This document shows positions 8,625-17,830 of a DNA stretch of 64,000 nt, one piece after another. Positions within the stretch are counted from its first letter, which is position 1, and each line of letters opens with the position of its first letter. The stretch covers positions 248,001 through 312,000 of the forward strand of contig NZ_JAHUWN010000003.1 of assembly GCF_019219025.1 (NCBI RefSeq), read 5' to 3'. Under the pieces are notes generated by a model that searched no databases, had not been told where the DNA came from, and saw nothing but the letters and a program-made list of their open reading frames with translations. Source of the stretch: Bacillus sp. sid0103 (GTDB lineage Bacteria; Bacillota; Bacilli; Bacillales_B; DSM-18226). Made by a program: the position numbers and the translations under genes.

Positions 8625-9455
8625 TCAAAAATTCAAAGCAGCCCACACATCTAACAAAAGATTCCGCAAGACAAATAGCCTGTATTTGGCTGATCCTTCA
8701 ACATCATCTAAAATTGGCTTTGGTAAGGTGGCAAGGGCCGCATCAATCCTTGCAGCGATTGGGATTTCACGGTTATTTAAAGATGCTTCCAATTCCTTGG
8801 ATCGAAACGGAAATGGGCACAAGCCGCTGATTGCGACACGCACTTCATGGTCCAATTTCAATGCTGCAATTGTAATTAATGGATACCCCATATTCCACTG
8901 CTGACGACGCTTAATACTAACTGACGGCGCTCGAATAAACCGGGTATCACTTACTAATTGAACAAGGAATTCCCCTTTTTTCAAGTGAAGCTGTTCATGA
9001 AAGATTTCATTTATCGGCACCATCTTTTTTCCTTCCGGTCCCACAAGTAAAACTTGGCTATCCGCTAATAAAAATGGTAAAACGGCTTCTCGATAAAAAA
9101 TTCGTGCACAAATATTCCCTCCTAACGTAATTTTCGCTCGAGCTGTATGGTCGGCAACTTCACTGGCTGTTTTTGTTAATAATGGAAAGGGATTTGCTTC
9201 TTCAATCTTTGTAAGGGTGAGCGTACTGCCAAGCAGCAAATGGTCACCAATAACCTGCATGACCTTGGTTTCAGAAATATCCTTTATATCAATAACGGCT
9301 TCGGTATATTCTAAATCTATTCTTCCAAGCGTAATTAACTCCGTACCCCCCGAAAAGAACATCGGTTTCTTTCCATGCTGATCTAAATCCTGATATAAAT
9401 CAACTGCCTCTTTTAAGGTGGCTGGCTTATAATAATCAAAATCAAAGTGAAGCAT
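8625..9455 (-). CDS. Xanthine dehydrogenase-type FAD-binding subunit
   Basis: A 276-residue flavin subunit of the CoxM/PucC family. The FAD-binding GGTELITLGR and TLGGNICAR-type motifs are present, and a C-terminal CO-dehydrogenase flavoprotein domain follows. The ATG at 9455 is chosen over upstream in-frame GTG because AAAGGAGG lies just before it. The stop TAA of the upstream catalytic stub overlaps this ATG (TAATG), showing the genes were coupled. In a working enzyme this subunit passes electrons from the Fe-S clusters to the final acceptor. Confidence 0.9.
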   Translation of the reverse strand: MLHFDFDYYKPATLKEAVDLYQDLDQHGKKPMFFSGGTELITLGRIDLEYTEAVIDIKDISETKVMQVIGDHLLLGSTLTLTKIEEANPFPLLTKTASEVADHTARAKITLGGNICARIFYREAVLPFLLADSQVLLVGPEGKKMVPINEIFHEQLHLKKGEFLVQLVSDTRFIRAPSVSIKRRQQWNMGYPLITIAALKLDHEVRVAISGLCPFPFRSKELEASLNNREIPIAARIDAALATLPKPILDDVEGSAKYRLFVLRNLLLDVWAALNF

Positions 9456-9859
9456 TATATTTGAGCCTCCTTTGCTTTCCAAATCAACTTGGGAATAAGC
9501 GGCCGATGGTGCAGTGAAACTCCCGCAGCAGTTGATAAAGCATTACCATGTGCTGCTGGCATGCCCATTAATCCATGCTCCCCTACACCGCGGGCTCCAT
9601 ACGGACCATCAAGCTGCGGTGTTTCTACAAATCCCACTAAATGTTCTGGATTTTCTCCGTAGCGAAGTGGCCGATAGGTTCGCAGCTGGGGATTGAGGAC
9701 CCTGCCGAGCTCGTCAAAATAAAACGTTTCCCTCCCTGACACTTTATCAAGTGCCTCTTTGCCAATGGCACTTTCCCAAATAGCCTCCAAAATGAGCCCT
9801 CCCCCATGATAAAGCGGATTTCTAGAATCCAGAATACTCTGCCCGAATATCGTTTTCAA
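9455..9859 (-). pseudogene. C-terminal remnant of a molybdenum hydroxylase catalytic subunit
   Basis: Only about 134 residues remain of a catalytic subunit that is normally near 750 residues. The remnant keeps the C-terminal signature of the family: LNPQLRTYRPLRYGE and the active-site-loop motif DGPYGARGVGEHG. An in-frame TAG lies two codons before the TTG that opens this frame, and that TTG has no ribosome binding site. The remnant begins only 18 bases from the end of the XdhC-type gene, so a deletion of about 1.8 kb appears to have joined the two genes. The substrate-binding and most molybdopterin-binding residues are gone, so the enzyme encoded here cannot work unless another catalytic subunit is supplied. 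Confidence 0.85.
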
Positions 9860-9877
9860 ACTAGACTAAAAAAACAC

Positions 9878-10891
9878 TTAATCTGGAATGGTCCATAGAA
9901 GCTCCATCTTTTCATGTACAGGTTTTCTCCGCACCTCAATTAATTGGGCAACTATACTAATGGCAATTTCTTCAGGGCCCTTGGCTCCAATCGTCTTACC
10001 AACAGGTGAATGTATCCAATTTGGGATTGTTTCACGCTCTAGTAATCTTTTTGTCCTTTCTTGTGGACCTAATACCCCTAAATATCTTATATGTTCCTTT
10101 TCTATCACCTTTAAAAGTTCTTTATCTCTCTCGAAATGATGGGTCATAATTACAACATAATCATAGGGGGAGAAGGCAATATTTCTTATAAGCTTTTCAG
10201 GGTAGCCAATCAAAATTCGGTCTGCATTTGGAAAGTTTTTTTTCTGACAAAATTCTTCCCGCCAGTCACCAATAGTGACAGAAAAGCCTGTAATCGAGGC
10301 TAGGTGGACAAGCGGTATTGCATCAGGTCCTGCCCCGAAGATAATCAGTCGCGGTTTAGGTTCATACGTATGCTGATAAATAGATTGCGGGCCCATCATT
10401 ATTCCGCTTTTGGAGGTAAAGGCAATTTTCGGGATCGGTCCAGACCAATTTCCAAACGGATCACCTTCCTCCTCAATAAACAGATACTCCCCTAAATCAT
10501 CCAATTTCTTTAACATGATTACCGGTTTGCATCGTTCGAGAGATTTTCTTACCACAACAAAATCCTCTTTTAGTTTTTCAGAGACTGGCTCTAGTAAGAT
10601 ATCAATGGTTCCATTAAAACCTGACCCTTTCCTCCATCTAGGATTATTCTCCTCTGACATGTTATAGTGGAGTATTTTAGCCTCCTGCTTCTTAAAAACA
10701 TCTTTTGCTTCTATAGCCACTTCTTTTTCCACAGCCCCGCCTGCTAACATGCCGATTTGCTTTCCATATTCCAAAAAGAGCATGGAAGAACCTTCTCTTT
10801 TATAGGCGGATCCTTCCACTCGAATAACCGTTGCTAATACTTGTTTTCCAGGCTGATCAATGACTTCTAATATCGGATAAATATCATCCAT
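9878..10891 (-). CDS. XdhC/CoxI family molybdenum cofactor maturation protein
   Basis: A 337-residue XdhC-family protein (PucA-like). The N-terminal XdhC/CoxI domain and a C-terminal NAD-binding-like XdhC_C Rossmann domain starting at about residue 182 (PRLIIFGAGPDAIPLV) are both present. These proteins bind molybdenum cofactor, help sulfurate it and insert it into xanthine dehydrogenase-type enzymes. The ATG has GGAGGAG upstream. It is the first gene of the operon and appears intact although the next gene is a stub, which suggests a recent deletion. Confidence 0.9.
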   Translation of the reverse strand: MDDIYPILEVIDQPGKQVLATVIRVEGSAYKREGSSMLFLEYGKQIGMLAGGAVEKEVAIEAKDVFKKQEAKILHYNMSEENNPRWRKGSGFNGTIDILLEPVSEKLKEDFVVVRKSLERCKPVIMLKKLDDLGEYLFIEEEGDPFGNWSGPIPKIAFTSKSGIMMGPQSIYQHTYEPKPRLIIFGAGPDAIPLVHLASITGFSVTIGDWREEFCQKKNFPNADRILIGYPEKLIRNIAFSPYDYVVIMTHHFERDKELLKVIEKEHIRYLGVLGPQERTKRLLERETIPNWIHSPVGKTIGAKGPEEIAISIVAQLIEVRRKPVHEKMELLWTIPD

Positions 10892-11050
10892 GAAACTCCT
10901 CCAATTTACACATGTTAATACTTATCCTATTTATATTAATTTGGAGGCTATTCCTAGAATGACAAATTTTTTCAAACTATATATCTCTGGCTAAACATTT
11001 AAGTTTTTGTAAAACCTATATTAATCATTTTGAGTAAATAGGTGATGAAT

Positions 11051-11542
11051 GTGGGACTTGTTATTTATTTAATTATTGCCTGGCTGGTTTTGACCGTCTT
11101 CTTTTCATTGAAAAAGAAATTACCCAGCCGTATAAATATCATACAATTTCTAGTGATTCAGATTGTTCAAATTAACATTTTTACCATTGTCTCCTTTAAT
11201 ATGAAATTGTTCACTTTCGGTAAAGGTCCAGTGGAATTTATTACGGTATTAGTTCATCGTGACATCGTGATTCCATATTTGCTGCTTTTATTTGTCAATC
11301 TGTTATTTTTCTCTAAGAAACTAAGAAACAGAATTCTTATCAGTGTGATTATCTTAATCATGTTATTAGCTAGTGAACATTTATTAAGATTATTAGGATA
11401 TAGCCATAACCATCATTGGTCCGTCTCGCATTACAGCCTCATATGTATGGGTATGATGGGTTTCTCCCTTCTTACCTTGAATCTGATAATAAAATTAGCC
11501 TCAAAGGAGAAATTGGAATATGATAGGCCATCTAATCTATGA
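11051..11542 (+). CDS. Multi-pass membrane protein of unknown function, pair member A
   Basis: About 163 residues with five to six predicted membrane helices and no recognised catalytic motif. The GTG at 11051 is preferred because AGGTG sits six bases upstream and the protein then begins like the paralogue at 56102-56575 on the minus strand. It overlaps the next gene by 23 bases. The two genes form a unit, and a similar two-gene unit occurs 44 kb away, so the pair probably acts together in the membrane. Function not recognised. Confidence 0.75.
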   Translation: MGLVIYLIIAWLVLTVFFSLKKKLPSRINIIQFLVIQIVQINIFTIVSFNMKLFTFGKGPVEFITVLVHRDIVIPYLLLLFVNLLFFSKKLRNRILISVIILIMLLASEHLLRLLGYSHNHHWSVSHYSLICMGMMGFSLLTLNLIIKLASKEKLEYDRPSNL

Positions 11543-12044
11543 TCGTCACTTTGATTTAAACGAATGGTTTGTACTTGGAATGATCATTGCTGGGATCGGG
11601 TTAATTTATTTTTTGCCAAAAATATTACCTGGGCCAACAGTCGCGTTTTGTTTGCTCATTGGCCCATATTTAGGAATGACTTTTGATCATACCATTTCTG
11701 TTCCTCCGTTAGATTTATATGATGTTGGTGACGGACCAAGTTTTTCGTTTTTTGATTTGCTTTCATATACCATGTACGCACCATTTGGATATATTTTTAT
11801 TTATTTTTATGAACGGCTAAATATTAACGGCCAGAAAAAAGTTATCTACATTATTATCTGGACAATCATGGCTATACTTCTAGAAAAGGTTTGTAATAAA
11901 GTCGGTATTTTTCATTACAAAAATGGGTATAAGCTGTATAAGCTTGCCTATTCTATTCCCATCTACTTTTTTGTTGAGAGTCTCCTACTCTTTTTCTATT
12001 TGAAATTTTTCAGAAAAAAAACATTCCCGAAGGAATCTAATTGA
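11520..12044 (+). CDS. Multi-pass membrane protein of unknown function, pair member B (CBO0543-like)
   Basis: A 174-residue protein with four to five membrane helices. It shares several blocks with the 164-residue protein at 55611-56105: FDLN near the start, a DLYDVGDGP block versus DFYDIMDGP, and KVGIFHYKNG versus KMGVFTYKNG. I associate such proteins with the uncharacterised CBO0543-like membrane family of Bacillaceae, with moderate certainty. It overlaps the upstream gene by 23 bases and the convergent Nudix gene by 8 bases at their 3' ends. Confidence 0.75.
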   Translation: MIGHLIYDRHFDLNEWFVLGMIIAGIGLIYFLPKILPGPTVAFCLLIGPYLGMTFDHTISVPPLDLYDVGDGPSFSFFDLLSYTMYAPFGYIFIYFYERLNINGQKKVIYIIIWTIMAILLEKVCNKVGIFHYKNGYKLYKLAYSIPIYFFVESLLLFFYLKFFRKKTFPKESN

Positions 12045-12552
12045 AGGTTAATGGAAGGAACCCCATTAATATGGCTTTAAGAATTGCATAGCAAAGCTCT
12101 GAATCATGCAGATGGTTTTCTTTCACTCTTTTCACACATTCCTGAAGGTCAAGTTTGATTACTTTTATCCTTTCATGTTCCTCAAGTTGCTGGTTAAGGT
12201 TTATTCCTACTTCCGAGGTAAAAAATACATGAGTGATTTCATTGGTCCGCCATGAGGCAGGCTGCAAATAACCAAGGTAATGCACCCTTCCACATTGATA
12301 ACCTGTTTCTTCAAAAAATTCTCGTCTGGCTGCATATTCTAGATCTTCCCCTTTCTTCACACCGCCCCCAGGTAATTGTAAAACGTTTGAAGTGACAGGT
12401 TTCCGATACTGCTCAATTAGTATCACTGAATTTTGTTCGATTGCCAGCATCACAACACCTTGATATTCATCGACTACAAAATAAGGCCTATGAAATGGAT
12501 CCTCTTTAACTTCAATTCCAACTAATTTAGCTATTGTTTTATCCTCGTTCAT
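12037..12552 (-). CDS. Nudix hydrolase (ADP-sugar pyrophosphatase-like)
   Basis: A 171-residue Nudix enzyme. The Nudix box G-x5-E-x7-R-E-x2-E-E-x-G is complete (GGGVKKGEDLEYAARREFFEETG). Members of this length hydrolyse ADP-ribose or other nucleoside diphosphate sugars with Mg2+. The start is the ATG at 12552: an upstream in-frame TTG would place the GGAGG site inside the coding region. No partner gene; convergent with the membrane pair. Substrate not determined from sequence. Confidence 0.88.
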   Translation of the reverse strand: MNEDKTIAKLVGIEVKEDPFHRPYFVVDEYQGVVMLAIEQNSVILIEQYRKPVTSNVLQLPGGGVKKGEDLEYAARREFFEETGYQCGRVHYLGYLQPASWRTNEITHVFFTSEVGINLNQQLEEHERIKVIKLDLQECVKRVKENHLHDSELCYAILKAILMGFLPLTFN

Positions 12553-12689
12553 AACTGCCTCCAATCATTTTTTAAAGATAATACAGGATATTTTCCTTTT
12601 TAAGTACACTGAAATATACTAGTAATTAGTATGATGTTGCTGATATTGCAAAAAATATATTGATTTTAAATCCAGTAAAGGAAGAAACC

Positions 12690-14060
12690 ATGAAAAAAAA
12701 TCGAGCATTATTTTTAACGGCGGTCGCCTCAGGCACGATGTTAAATCCGCTTAATTCATCTATGATTGCGTTAGCATTACACAGTATTCAAAAGGATTTT
12801 CACCTTTCCTTTTCAACCGTTTCCTGGTTAATATCCAGCTTTTATTTAGCAAGTGCTGTTGCACAGCCGGTAACTGGAAAAATTGGTGATATTTTCGGCC
12901 GAAAAAAGACCTTCTTAACCGGCCTGATTGTAGTTGCCCTGTCTGCGCTTGGTGCACCACTAGCATCCACCTTTCTAATGTTACTGATCATGAGACTTCT
13001 TCAATCACTAGGAAGCAGTGCCATTTACCCTTCAGGAATGGCACTAATTCGAGACCATATTAAAGATAGACAGGCCTCAGCCCTTGCTGTTTTATCGATT
13101 TTTGCCTCAGCCATGGTAGCACTTGGACCAACAATTGGCGGTTTCTTGATCGTGCTAGGGAATTGGCCGGCAATCTTTTGGGTCAATTTTCCCTTTATTA
13201 TTCTCAGTTTTCTTCTAGGTTGGTATATGTTTCCGAAGGACATTAAGAAGGATAAGTCGCAAATGAAGGAATTATTCTCTCATCTCGATTTTCTTGGGAT
13301 CGGATTTTTTGCTGCAGGAATGGTATTCTTTTTATGGTTCCTGTTATCCTTTGATGAAAATATACATTTTCTGTCGGGTATTGTTGGTATTATCTTTTTC
13401 GGTTTATTTACTTGGAGAGAGTTAAGAGTAAAAGAACCCTTTATCGACGTTCGGATTTTCAGAATCCATCCAAAGCTTTCGATGGTGTATATCCAGTTTA
13501 TCTTATTAAATATCTTTTTCTATTGCTTATTTTTCGGACTGCCAAGTTATTTTCAAGAAGGAATGGGTTTAAGTGTTGAATTGAGCGGTATGTTAATGTT
13601 GTTTATGTCAGGTGTAAGCATTATTATTTCTTCTGTCACTGGAAAATGGATCGATCGTACCGGTATAAACCAGCCGATTATGGTTGGGGCTTTTATTTCT
13701 ATTATTGGTGCGCTGGCTTTTATGCTGTTTTTTGTACATACTTCCTATCTGGGTATCGGGATTATATTATCGATCATGGGCTTAAGCTATGGAATTGGAA
13801 ATGTGGTTCTCCAAGTAGCCATGGTAAAGGAAAGTCCCAGAGAAATAATCGGTACTACATCCGGCCTGTTTCAAACCTGCCGATATTTAGGCTCTATCTT
13901 AGCCTCGATCATTTTAGGATTAATTTTCGGAGAAGACATAACAGCGGAAAGCATGAAAATGATTGGAGAGGTTTTAGTGATAACAGGAATCATCAGCTTC
14001 TTAATGAGTTTGTGGTTTTCACGAGAGACATTCAATTTTAGAAAAATGCGCCATGTTTGA
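12690..14060 (+). CDS. MFS drug:H+ antiporter, DHA2-like (14 TM)
   Basis: A 456-residue major facilitator superfamily exporter with 13-14 hydrophobic helices. The loop 2-3 motif GKIGDIFGRKK and the helix 5 motif C-like region (ALGPTIGGFL) mark it as a drug/H+ antiporter. The ATG at 12690 is chosen because AAAGGAAG lies just before it, although the frame is open further upstream. Substrate unknown; no regulator gene is adjacent. Confidence 0.88.
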   Translation: MKKNRALFLTAVASGTMLNPLNSSMIALALHSIQKDFHLSFSTVSWLISSFYLASAVAQPVTGKIGDIFGRKKTFLTGLIVVALSALGAPLASTFLMLLIMRLLQSLGSSAIYPSGMALIRDHIKDRQASALAVLSIFASAMVALGPTIGGFLIVLGNWPAIFWVNFPFIILSFLLGWYMFPKDIKKDKSQMKELFSHLDFLGIGFFAAGMVFFLWFLLSFDENIHFLSGIVGIIFFGLFTWRELRVKEPFIDVRIFRIHPKLSMVYIQFILLNIFFYCLFFGLPSYFQEGMGLSVELSGMLMLFMSGVSIIISSVTGKWIDRTGINQPIMVGAFISIIGALAFMLFFVHTSYLGIGIILSIMGLSYGIGNVVLQVAMVKESPREIIGTTSGLFQTCRYLGSILASIILGLIFGEDITAESMKMIGEVLVITGIISFLMSLWFSRETFNFRKMRHV

Positions 14061-14082
14061 TGATATCCATTAATCCGATCAA

Positions 14083-14118
14083 AAAAAGAAACAGGCTCAA
14101 TTGAGTGCTGTTTCTTTT
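14083..14118. terminator. Bidirectional terminator between MFS and hemolysin III genes
   Basis: AAAGAAACAG ... CTGTTTCTTT arms with flanking A-run and T-run between convergent genes. It can end both transcripts. Confidence 0.75.
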
Positions 14119-14764
14119 ACTTAATCGGCAAAACATAAAACAACACACAAAAAAAGTGAGCAACACTTGCAGCTAATACAAACAAGTGCCAGACCGCATG
14201 GTGATATTTAAACCCACGCCAAACATAGAAAATAACGCCAAGTGTGTAAAGTGCTCCGCCAATAATTAAATATGTCATCCCCACTGATGGTAGATTCTTA
14301 ACTAATGGCTTCCATGCAAAGACAATCAACCAGCCCATGACTACATATAATGCCGTTGAAGAAAAAAGGTATTTTTTCACAAAAAAGCATTTAAAGACTG
14401 TGCCAGCAATCGCAAGTCCCCATACGATACCAAAAAGTGTCCAGCCGAGTGTTCCTTTAATTACTACCAGTAGTAACGGTGTATATGTACCAGCAATAAA
14501 AAAATAAATAGAAGAATGGTCCAAAATTTCGAAAAGGTCCTTTGCTTTTCCTTCTGGGAAGCTGTGGAGCAATGTTGAGGACAGATAAAGAATAACCATC
14601 GTTACACCAAAGATTGTAAAACTTACAATATGCCAAACGTTCCCGTAATGAGTTGAAAAAACAATTAATATTACCAAAGCAGAGATGCTTAGCAATGCTC
14701 CCACCCCGTGTGTGATAGAATTGGCTATTTCCTCTTTTTTGGAAAAAACATGTGTAGCTGCCAC
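14117..14764 (-). CDS. Hemolysin III / PAQR family membrane protein (YplQ-like)
   Basis: A 215-residue seven-helix membrane protein. The family motifs are visible: EE-x-A-N-x-I-T-H-G near the start, SSTLLHS in helix 3, DHSSIYFFIAGTYTP, and the final HAVWHLFV histidine motif. Conserved H, D, H and H residues form the PAQR metal site. The GTG at 14764 is chosen because AAAGGAG lies ten bases upstream and the protein then begins as in B. subtilis YplQ; a GTG seven codons earlier is the alternative. Physiological role not known. Confidence 0.87.
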   Translation of the reverse strand: MAATHVFSKKEEIANSITHGVGALLSISALVILIVFSTHYGNVWHIVSFTIFGVTMVILYLSSTLLHSFPEGKAKDLFEILDHSSIYFFIAGTYTPLLLVVIKGTLGWTLFGIVWGLAIAGTVFKCFFVKKYLFSSTALYVVMGWLIVFAWKPLVKNLPSVGMTYLIIGGALYTLGVIFYVWRGFKYHHAVWHLFVLAASVAHFFCVLFYVLPIK

Positions 14765-14888
14765 TAGGATTTTGCTCCTTTCCACTCATAAGCCTACTAT
14801 TTCAATTATTCATGAAAATAACATGATTATGAAAGGAGGACAATGGACATTTGTCATTTATTAAAAATTGGAAAATGAAAACGTATCT

Positions 14889-15083
14889 TTAATTATTTTG
14901 ATCCTTCCTATTTTTGTTACTATTATTGATTAGTTTCTGAATGTTTTCTCTAGGACTCCAGCAATTAAATTTGAAGTTCGTTTTTGTCTCAAAGCCTAAA
15001 CGCCCGCAAAAATAGAGAATCCCCTCTGCCTTTTTCTCGGCAACAAAATGTTTGCATGTCGCACAACAATGGAAATCTTTCAT
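14889..15083 (-). CDS. Small cysteine-rich (zinc-ribbon-like) protein
   Basis: A 64-residue protein with cysteines arranged CC-A-T-C near residue 6-10, FCGRLGFETKT near 26 and NCWSP near 41, suggesting a small metal-binding fold. A GAAAGGTG site precedes the ATG. No membrane segment. It resembles conserved short Bacillaceae proteins of unknown function. No operon partner. Confidence 0.7.
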   Translation of the reverse strand: MKDFHCCATCKHFVAEKKAEGILYFCGRLGFETKTNFKFNCWSPRENIQKLINNSNKNRKDQNN

Positions 15084-15237
15084 TTACACACCTTTCTTAA
15101 ACTATTAATTTTTCGTTCATAGTTTATTAATAATTATCTATTAAGATAGAAATAGGTTCCCGGATGAACCTTAAACCTCCGCCCCCTTAAATATAGATTA
15201 GTTTGAATACCCGGCCATGGCTGGGTAATTTTTTTTG

Positions 15238-15843
15238 TCAAAATGAAAACAGAAGATAAATCGCTGTTCCCCACATTATCAATGCGGAAATTTTGTTTAA
15301 TATCAAAATGAATTTCCCTGATTGATCTACTCTCCCCACCAACCTGCCAACAATCGACAGCCCTAAAAACCAAATCCATGAAACGATAATACATACGACC
15401 ATAAAAGTAATCCTAGCTGACCCTGAATAGGATAATGAACTCGTGCCGATCACTCCAATCGTATCCATGATTGCATGAGGGTTTAATAATGAAACAGAAG
15501 CTGCAAAGGCAATTTGTTTTTTGGTTGAGAATGTTTGAACTATTGTTCCTTCTGCTCTCGGTTTCGTTTTCCATGTTGAATACCCCATGTACAGCAAAAA
15601 AAGGATCCCCAATAGTAACAACGTGACCTTTATCCATGTAACACCCAAAACAACGGATGAGACTCCAAAGACTGCTAATGAAATTAATAATGTATCACAA
15701 ATAGAAGCTGTTAAAACGACTGGAAGGGCGTAAACCCACCTTGGCTGCACAGCTCCTTGATTAAAAACAAACACATTTTGCACTCCGAGTGGCAGGATTA
15801 GCCCGAATGCCAAAATAAATCCATGAATGGCTGCACTAAACAT
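15238..15843 (-). CDS. LysE/ArgO family amino-acid exporter
   Basis: A 201-residue membrane protein with six helices and the family start motif GFILAFGLILPLGVQNVFVFNQG and the LLNPHAIMDTIGVIG block. Members export basic amino acids such as lysine and arginine; B. subtilis YisU is of this type. The ATG follows AGGAGAGAG. It is a single gene. Substrate specificity is inferred only from family membership. Confidence 0.88.
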   Translation of the reverse strand: MFSAAIHGFILAFGLILPLGVQNVFVFNQGAVQPRWVYALPVVLTASICDTLLISLAVFGVSSVVLGVTWIKVTLLLLGILFLLYMGYSTWKTKPRAEGTIVQTFSTKKQIAFAASVSLLNPHAIMDTIGVIGTSSLSYSGSARITFMVVCIIVSWIWFLGLSIVGRLVGRVDQSGKFILILNKISALIMWGTAIYLLFSF

Positions 15844-15961
15844 TTACTCTCTCCTCATTTTTATTTCAATCTTGATACAAATGTATTTTCTAAAATAAGT
15901 ATACTTCTTCACAACCCTGTCAATAACAATACCAATCAAGAAGAAATTGAGGTGTTAGATT

Positions 15962-16312
15962 ATGCAGGGAATTTATTTTATTAATGATCGTATTTGTTTA
16001 GATGGGCTAACGAAAGAAGAAAGTACTTCCTTACAGGAACAATCCTTAAAAAATTTTATTAACGACCAAGAAATTCAAGTTGTGAAGTTTAATCCCTTCC
16101 AATTAAATGACTATTACACGATTCCACATGCACTCTTATACGATTTAAAAAAGGAAAAAGTCCATATTGATTGTTTTTTATATTACTCTTCACAAGTGAT
16201 TGAAGATTTCGTATACAGTTATCCAGCTAAATGGTTGATCTTAAAAAGCTTCTTTAAGGAACTCATCTCTATTGAAAAGCAAAATGATTTAAACATCTCA
16301 GAAGTCGTTTAA
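15962..16312 (+). CDS. Hypothetical protein, 116 residues
   Basis: A soluble 116-residue protein without a motif I recognise. It has no signal peptide or membrane segment and is moderately acidic. The ATG is preceded by GAGGTG (ATTGAGGTGTTAGATT). It ends overlapping by four bases with the convergent VTT-domain gene. Codon use is like its neighbours, so it is probably real. Confidence 0.65.
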   Translation: MQGIYFINDRICLDGLTKEESTSLQEQSLKNFINDQEIQVVKFNPFQLNDYYTIPHALLYDLKKEKVHIDCFLYYSSQVIEDFVYSYPAKWLILKSFFKELISIEKQNDLNISEVV

Positions 16313-16938
16313 TCCATTGAATTTTTTGCTTGTTTTCGATAAATAATCACAAAGTTAATGATAAAAATGATGATTAAATAAATCCCATAAATACCAAATG
16401 AGTAAAGCTTGTTATTGCTAAATGAAGCACCGGCATACGACAAAAGTAGAATATTTGGGATTTTCCCTATAATAGATGCTGTAAAAAAAGTCAGCCATCT
16501 TACATGACTTAACCCACAAATGATATTGACAACTGGCGCGGGGATGATTGGAATTAAACGACAGGTTAAGATGGCAACAAAGGAGTTTCTGTTCAGAAAC
16601 TCATCGTATTCTTGAACTTTTGGAAATTTCATTAGTTTCTGTTGTGCATAATCACGGAAACCATACCTAGATAAGAAGAAGAAAGCCATTGTTCCCACCA
16701 TTGCGCCTGTCAAGGAAACAATCATTCCTTGTGATGTCCCAAATACCGCTCCAATCGTTCCTGCTAAAACTGGAAATGGAATAATGGGAAAAAACACGCA
16801 AATTGCTACTAACAGCATGCTGATGAATATGGCAATCGTCCCGCCTTGTTTAACTAGGTGCATGAATTCATCTTTTTGAAAAATACCAATCGCAATCACC
16901 ATAAGTAAAATGCCAATGCTTAACGCTCTTTTAAACAT
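16309..16938 (-). CDS. TVP38/TMEM64 family (VTT domain) membrane protein
   Basis: A 209-residue multi-pass membrane protein of the VTT/DedA-like group. The VTT hallmarks FPVLAGTIGAVFG and the RLIPIIPAPVVNIICGLS re-entrant block are present. Such proteins are linked to lipid scrambling or undecaprenyl phosphate recycling. A GGGGGAG site precedes the ATG. A second VTT protein (DedA type) is encoded at 36034-36642. Confidence 0.87.
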   Translation of the reverse strand: MFKRALSIGILLMVIAIGIFQKDEFMHLVKQGGTIAIFISMLLVAICVFFPIIPFPVLAGTIGAVFGTSQGMIVSLTGAMVGTMAFFFLSRYGFRDYAQQKLMKFPKVQEYDEFLNRNSFVAILTCRLIPIIPAPVVNIICGLSHVRWLTFFTASIIGKIPNILLLSYAGASFSNNKLYSFGIYGIYLIIIFIINFVIIYRKQAKNSMD

Positions 16939-17002
16939 CCAGCTCCCCCATTCACTTCATTTCTTCGAATACATTCATTCTACTATATTTTTAATTATTA
17001 AA

Positions 17003-17042
17003 AAAATAAAAAGAGCCTTTCATTTAAGAAAGACCCCTACTA
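17003..17042 (-). terminator. Terminator downstream of the LysM-NlpC/P60 gene
   Basis: On the minus strand GGGTCTTTC ... GAAAGGCTC (with two G-U pairs) followed by TTTTTATTTTTT. Five TAC repeats lie between the stop codon and the hairpin (17038-17053). Confidence 0.7.
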
Positions 17043-17056
17043 CTACTACTACTCTA

Positions 17057-17830
17057 TTAAAATGCAGTTCTCGCACCAAGGTATCTTGGTTTCCAATAGG
17101 AATTGGTCATATCCGCAATCGACACACCTTTTGAGCCAGCTTGAATGAATTGGTTATTGCCCAAATAAATCCCTACATGGGTAGGACCTGGAGCATATGT
17201 CTCAAAAAATACTAGGTCTCCGGGCTTTGGTGTAGTCACTACTTTCAGACCCGACCACTGTGTAGCTGCTGTTCGTGGGATCGTAATTCCTACCTTATTA
17301 AATACATAACTAGTTAACCCACTGCAATCAAAACCAGCAGGTGTATTTCCACCCCATAAATATGGTGTTCCTATGTATTTTTTGGCTTCATCCATCACCA
17401 TTTGTGCCTTTGATACGGTGGGTGAAGGCGCTGGTATAGATGTACCACTAGATGATACGTTCAAAACTTGTCCAACATAAATCGTGTCAGATGTCAGATT
17501 ATTTAGTGACTTAAGCTGAGCAACCGATAGTTTGTTTCGGATAGCAATAAGGTATAATGTATCCCCTTTTTGGACCGTATACGTTGCAGTTCCTGTTTCA
17601 TGGCTGTGTGGTGCTAATAATGTAAGCCTTTGATTTACATAAAGAGTATCAGATGTTAGGTGATTCCAAGTTTTTAAGTCTGTTATAGAAACCTTATTGG
17701 CTTGGGAAATTTTCCATAATGTATCACCAGATTGGACTGAATAGACGTTTTCATGTGCACTTGCTGAACCACCAAATGTAGATAACAGGATCCCCGCCGT
17801 TGCAGCGAATGATAATAATTGTTTTTTCAC
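17057..17830 (-). CDS. Secreted cell-wall DL-endopeptidase, two LysM domains plus NlpC/P60
   Basis: A 257-residue exported murein hydrolase of the LytE/CwlS type. It has a signal peptide (residues 1-25, ending near SAS-A-H), two LysM repeats starting with YSVQSGDTLWKIS and YTVQKGDTLYLIA, a short Pro/Ser linker, and an NlpC/P60 domain from about residue 140. The catalytic Cys (GFDCSGLTSYVF) and His (GPTHVGIYLG) are present. Such enzymes cut the D-Glu-mDAP bond in stem peptides at septa or side walls. The start is GTG with an AAGGGGTG site. It lies beside the left end of the integrated element. Confidence 0.93.
   Translation of the reverse strand: MKKQLLSFAATAGILLSTFGGSASAHENVYSVQSGDTLWKISQANKVSITDLKTWNHLTSDTLYVNQRLTLLAPHSHETGTATYTVQKGDTLYLIAIRNKLSVAQLKSLNNLTSDTIYVGQVLNVSSSGTSIPAPSPTVSKAQMVMDEAKKYIGTPYLWGGNTPAGFDCSGLTSYVFNKVGITIPRTAATQWSGLKVVTTPKPGDLVFFETYAPGPTHVGIYLGNNQFIQAGSKGVSIADMTNSYWKPRYLGARTAF

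Noticed and set aside
14457..14789. Minus-strand 110-residue frame inside the hemolysin III gene
   Set aside because: Overlaps a well-supported family protein in another frame and has no family features.
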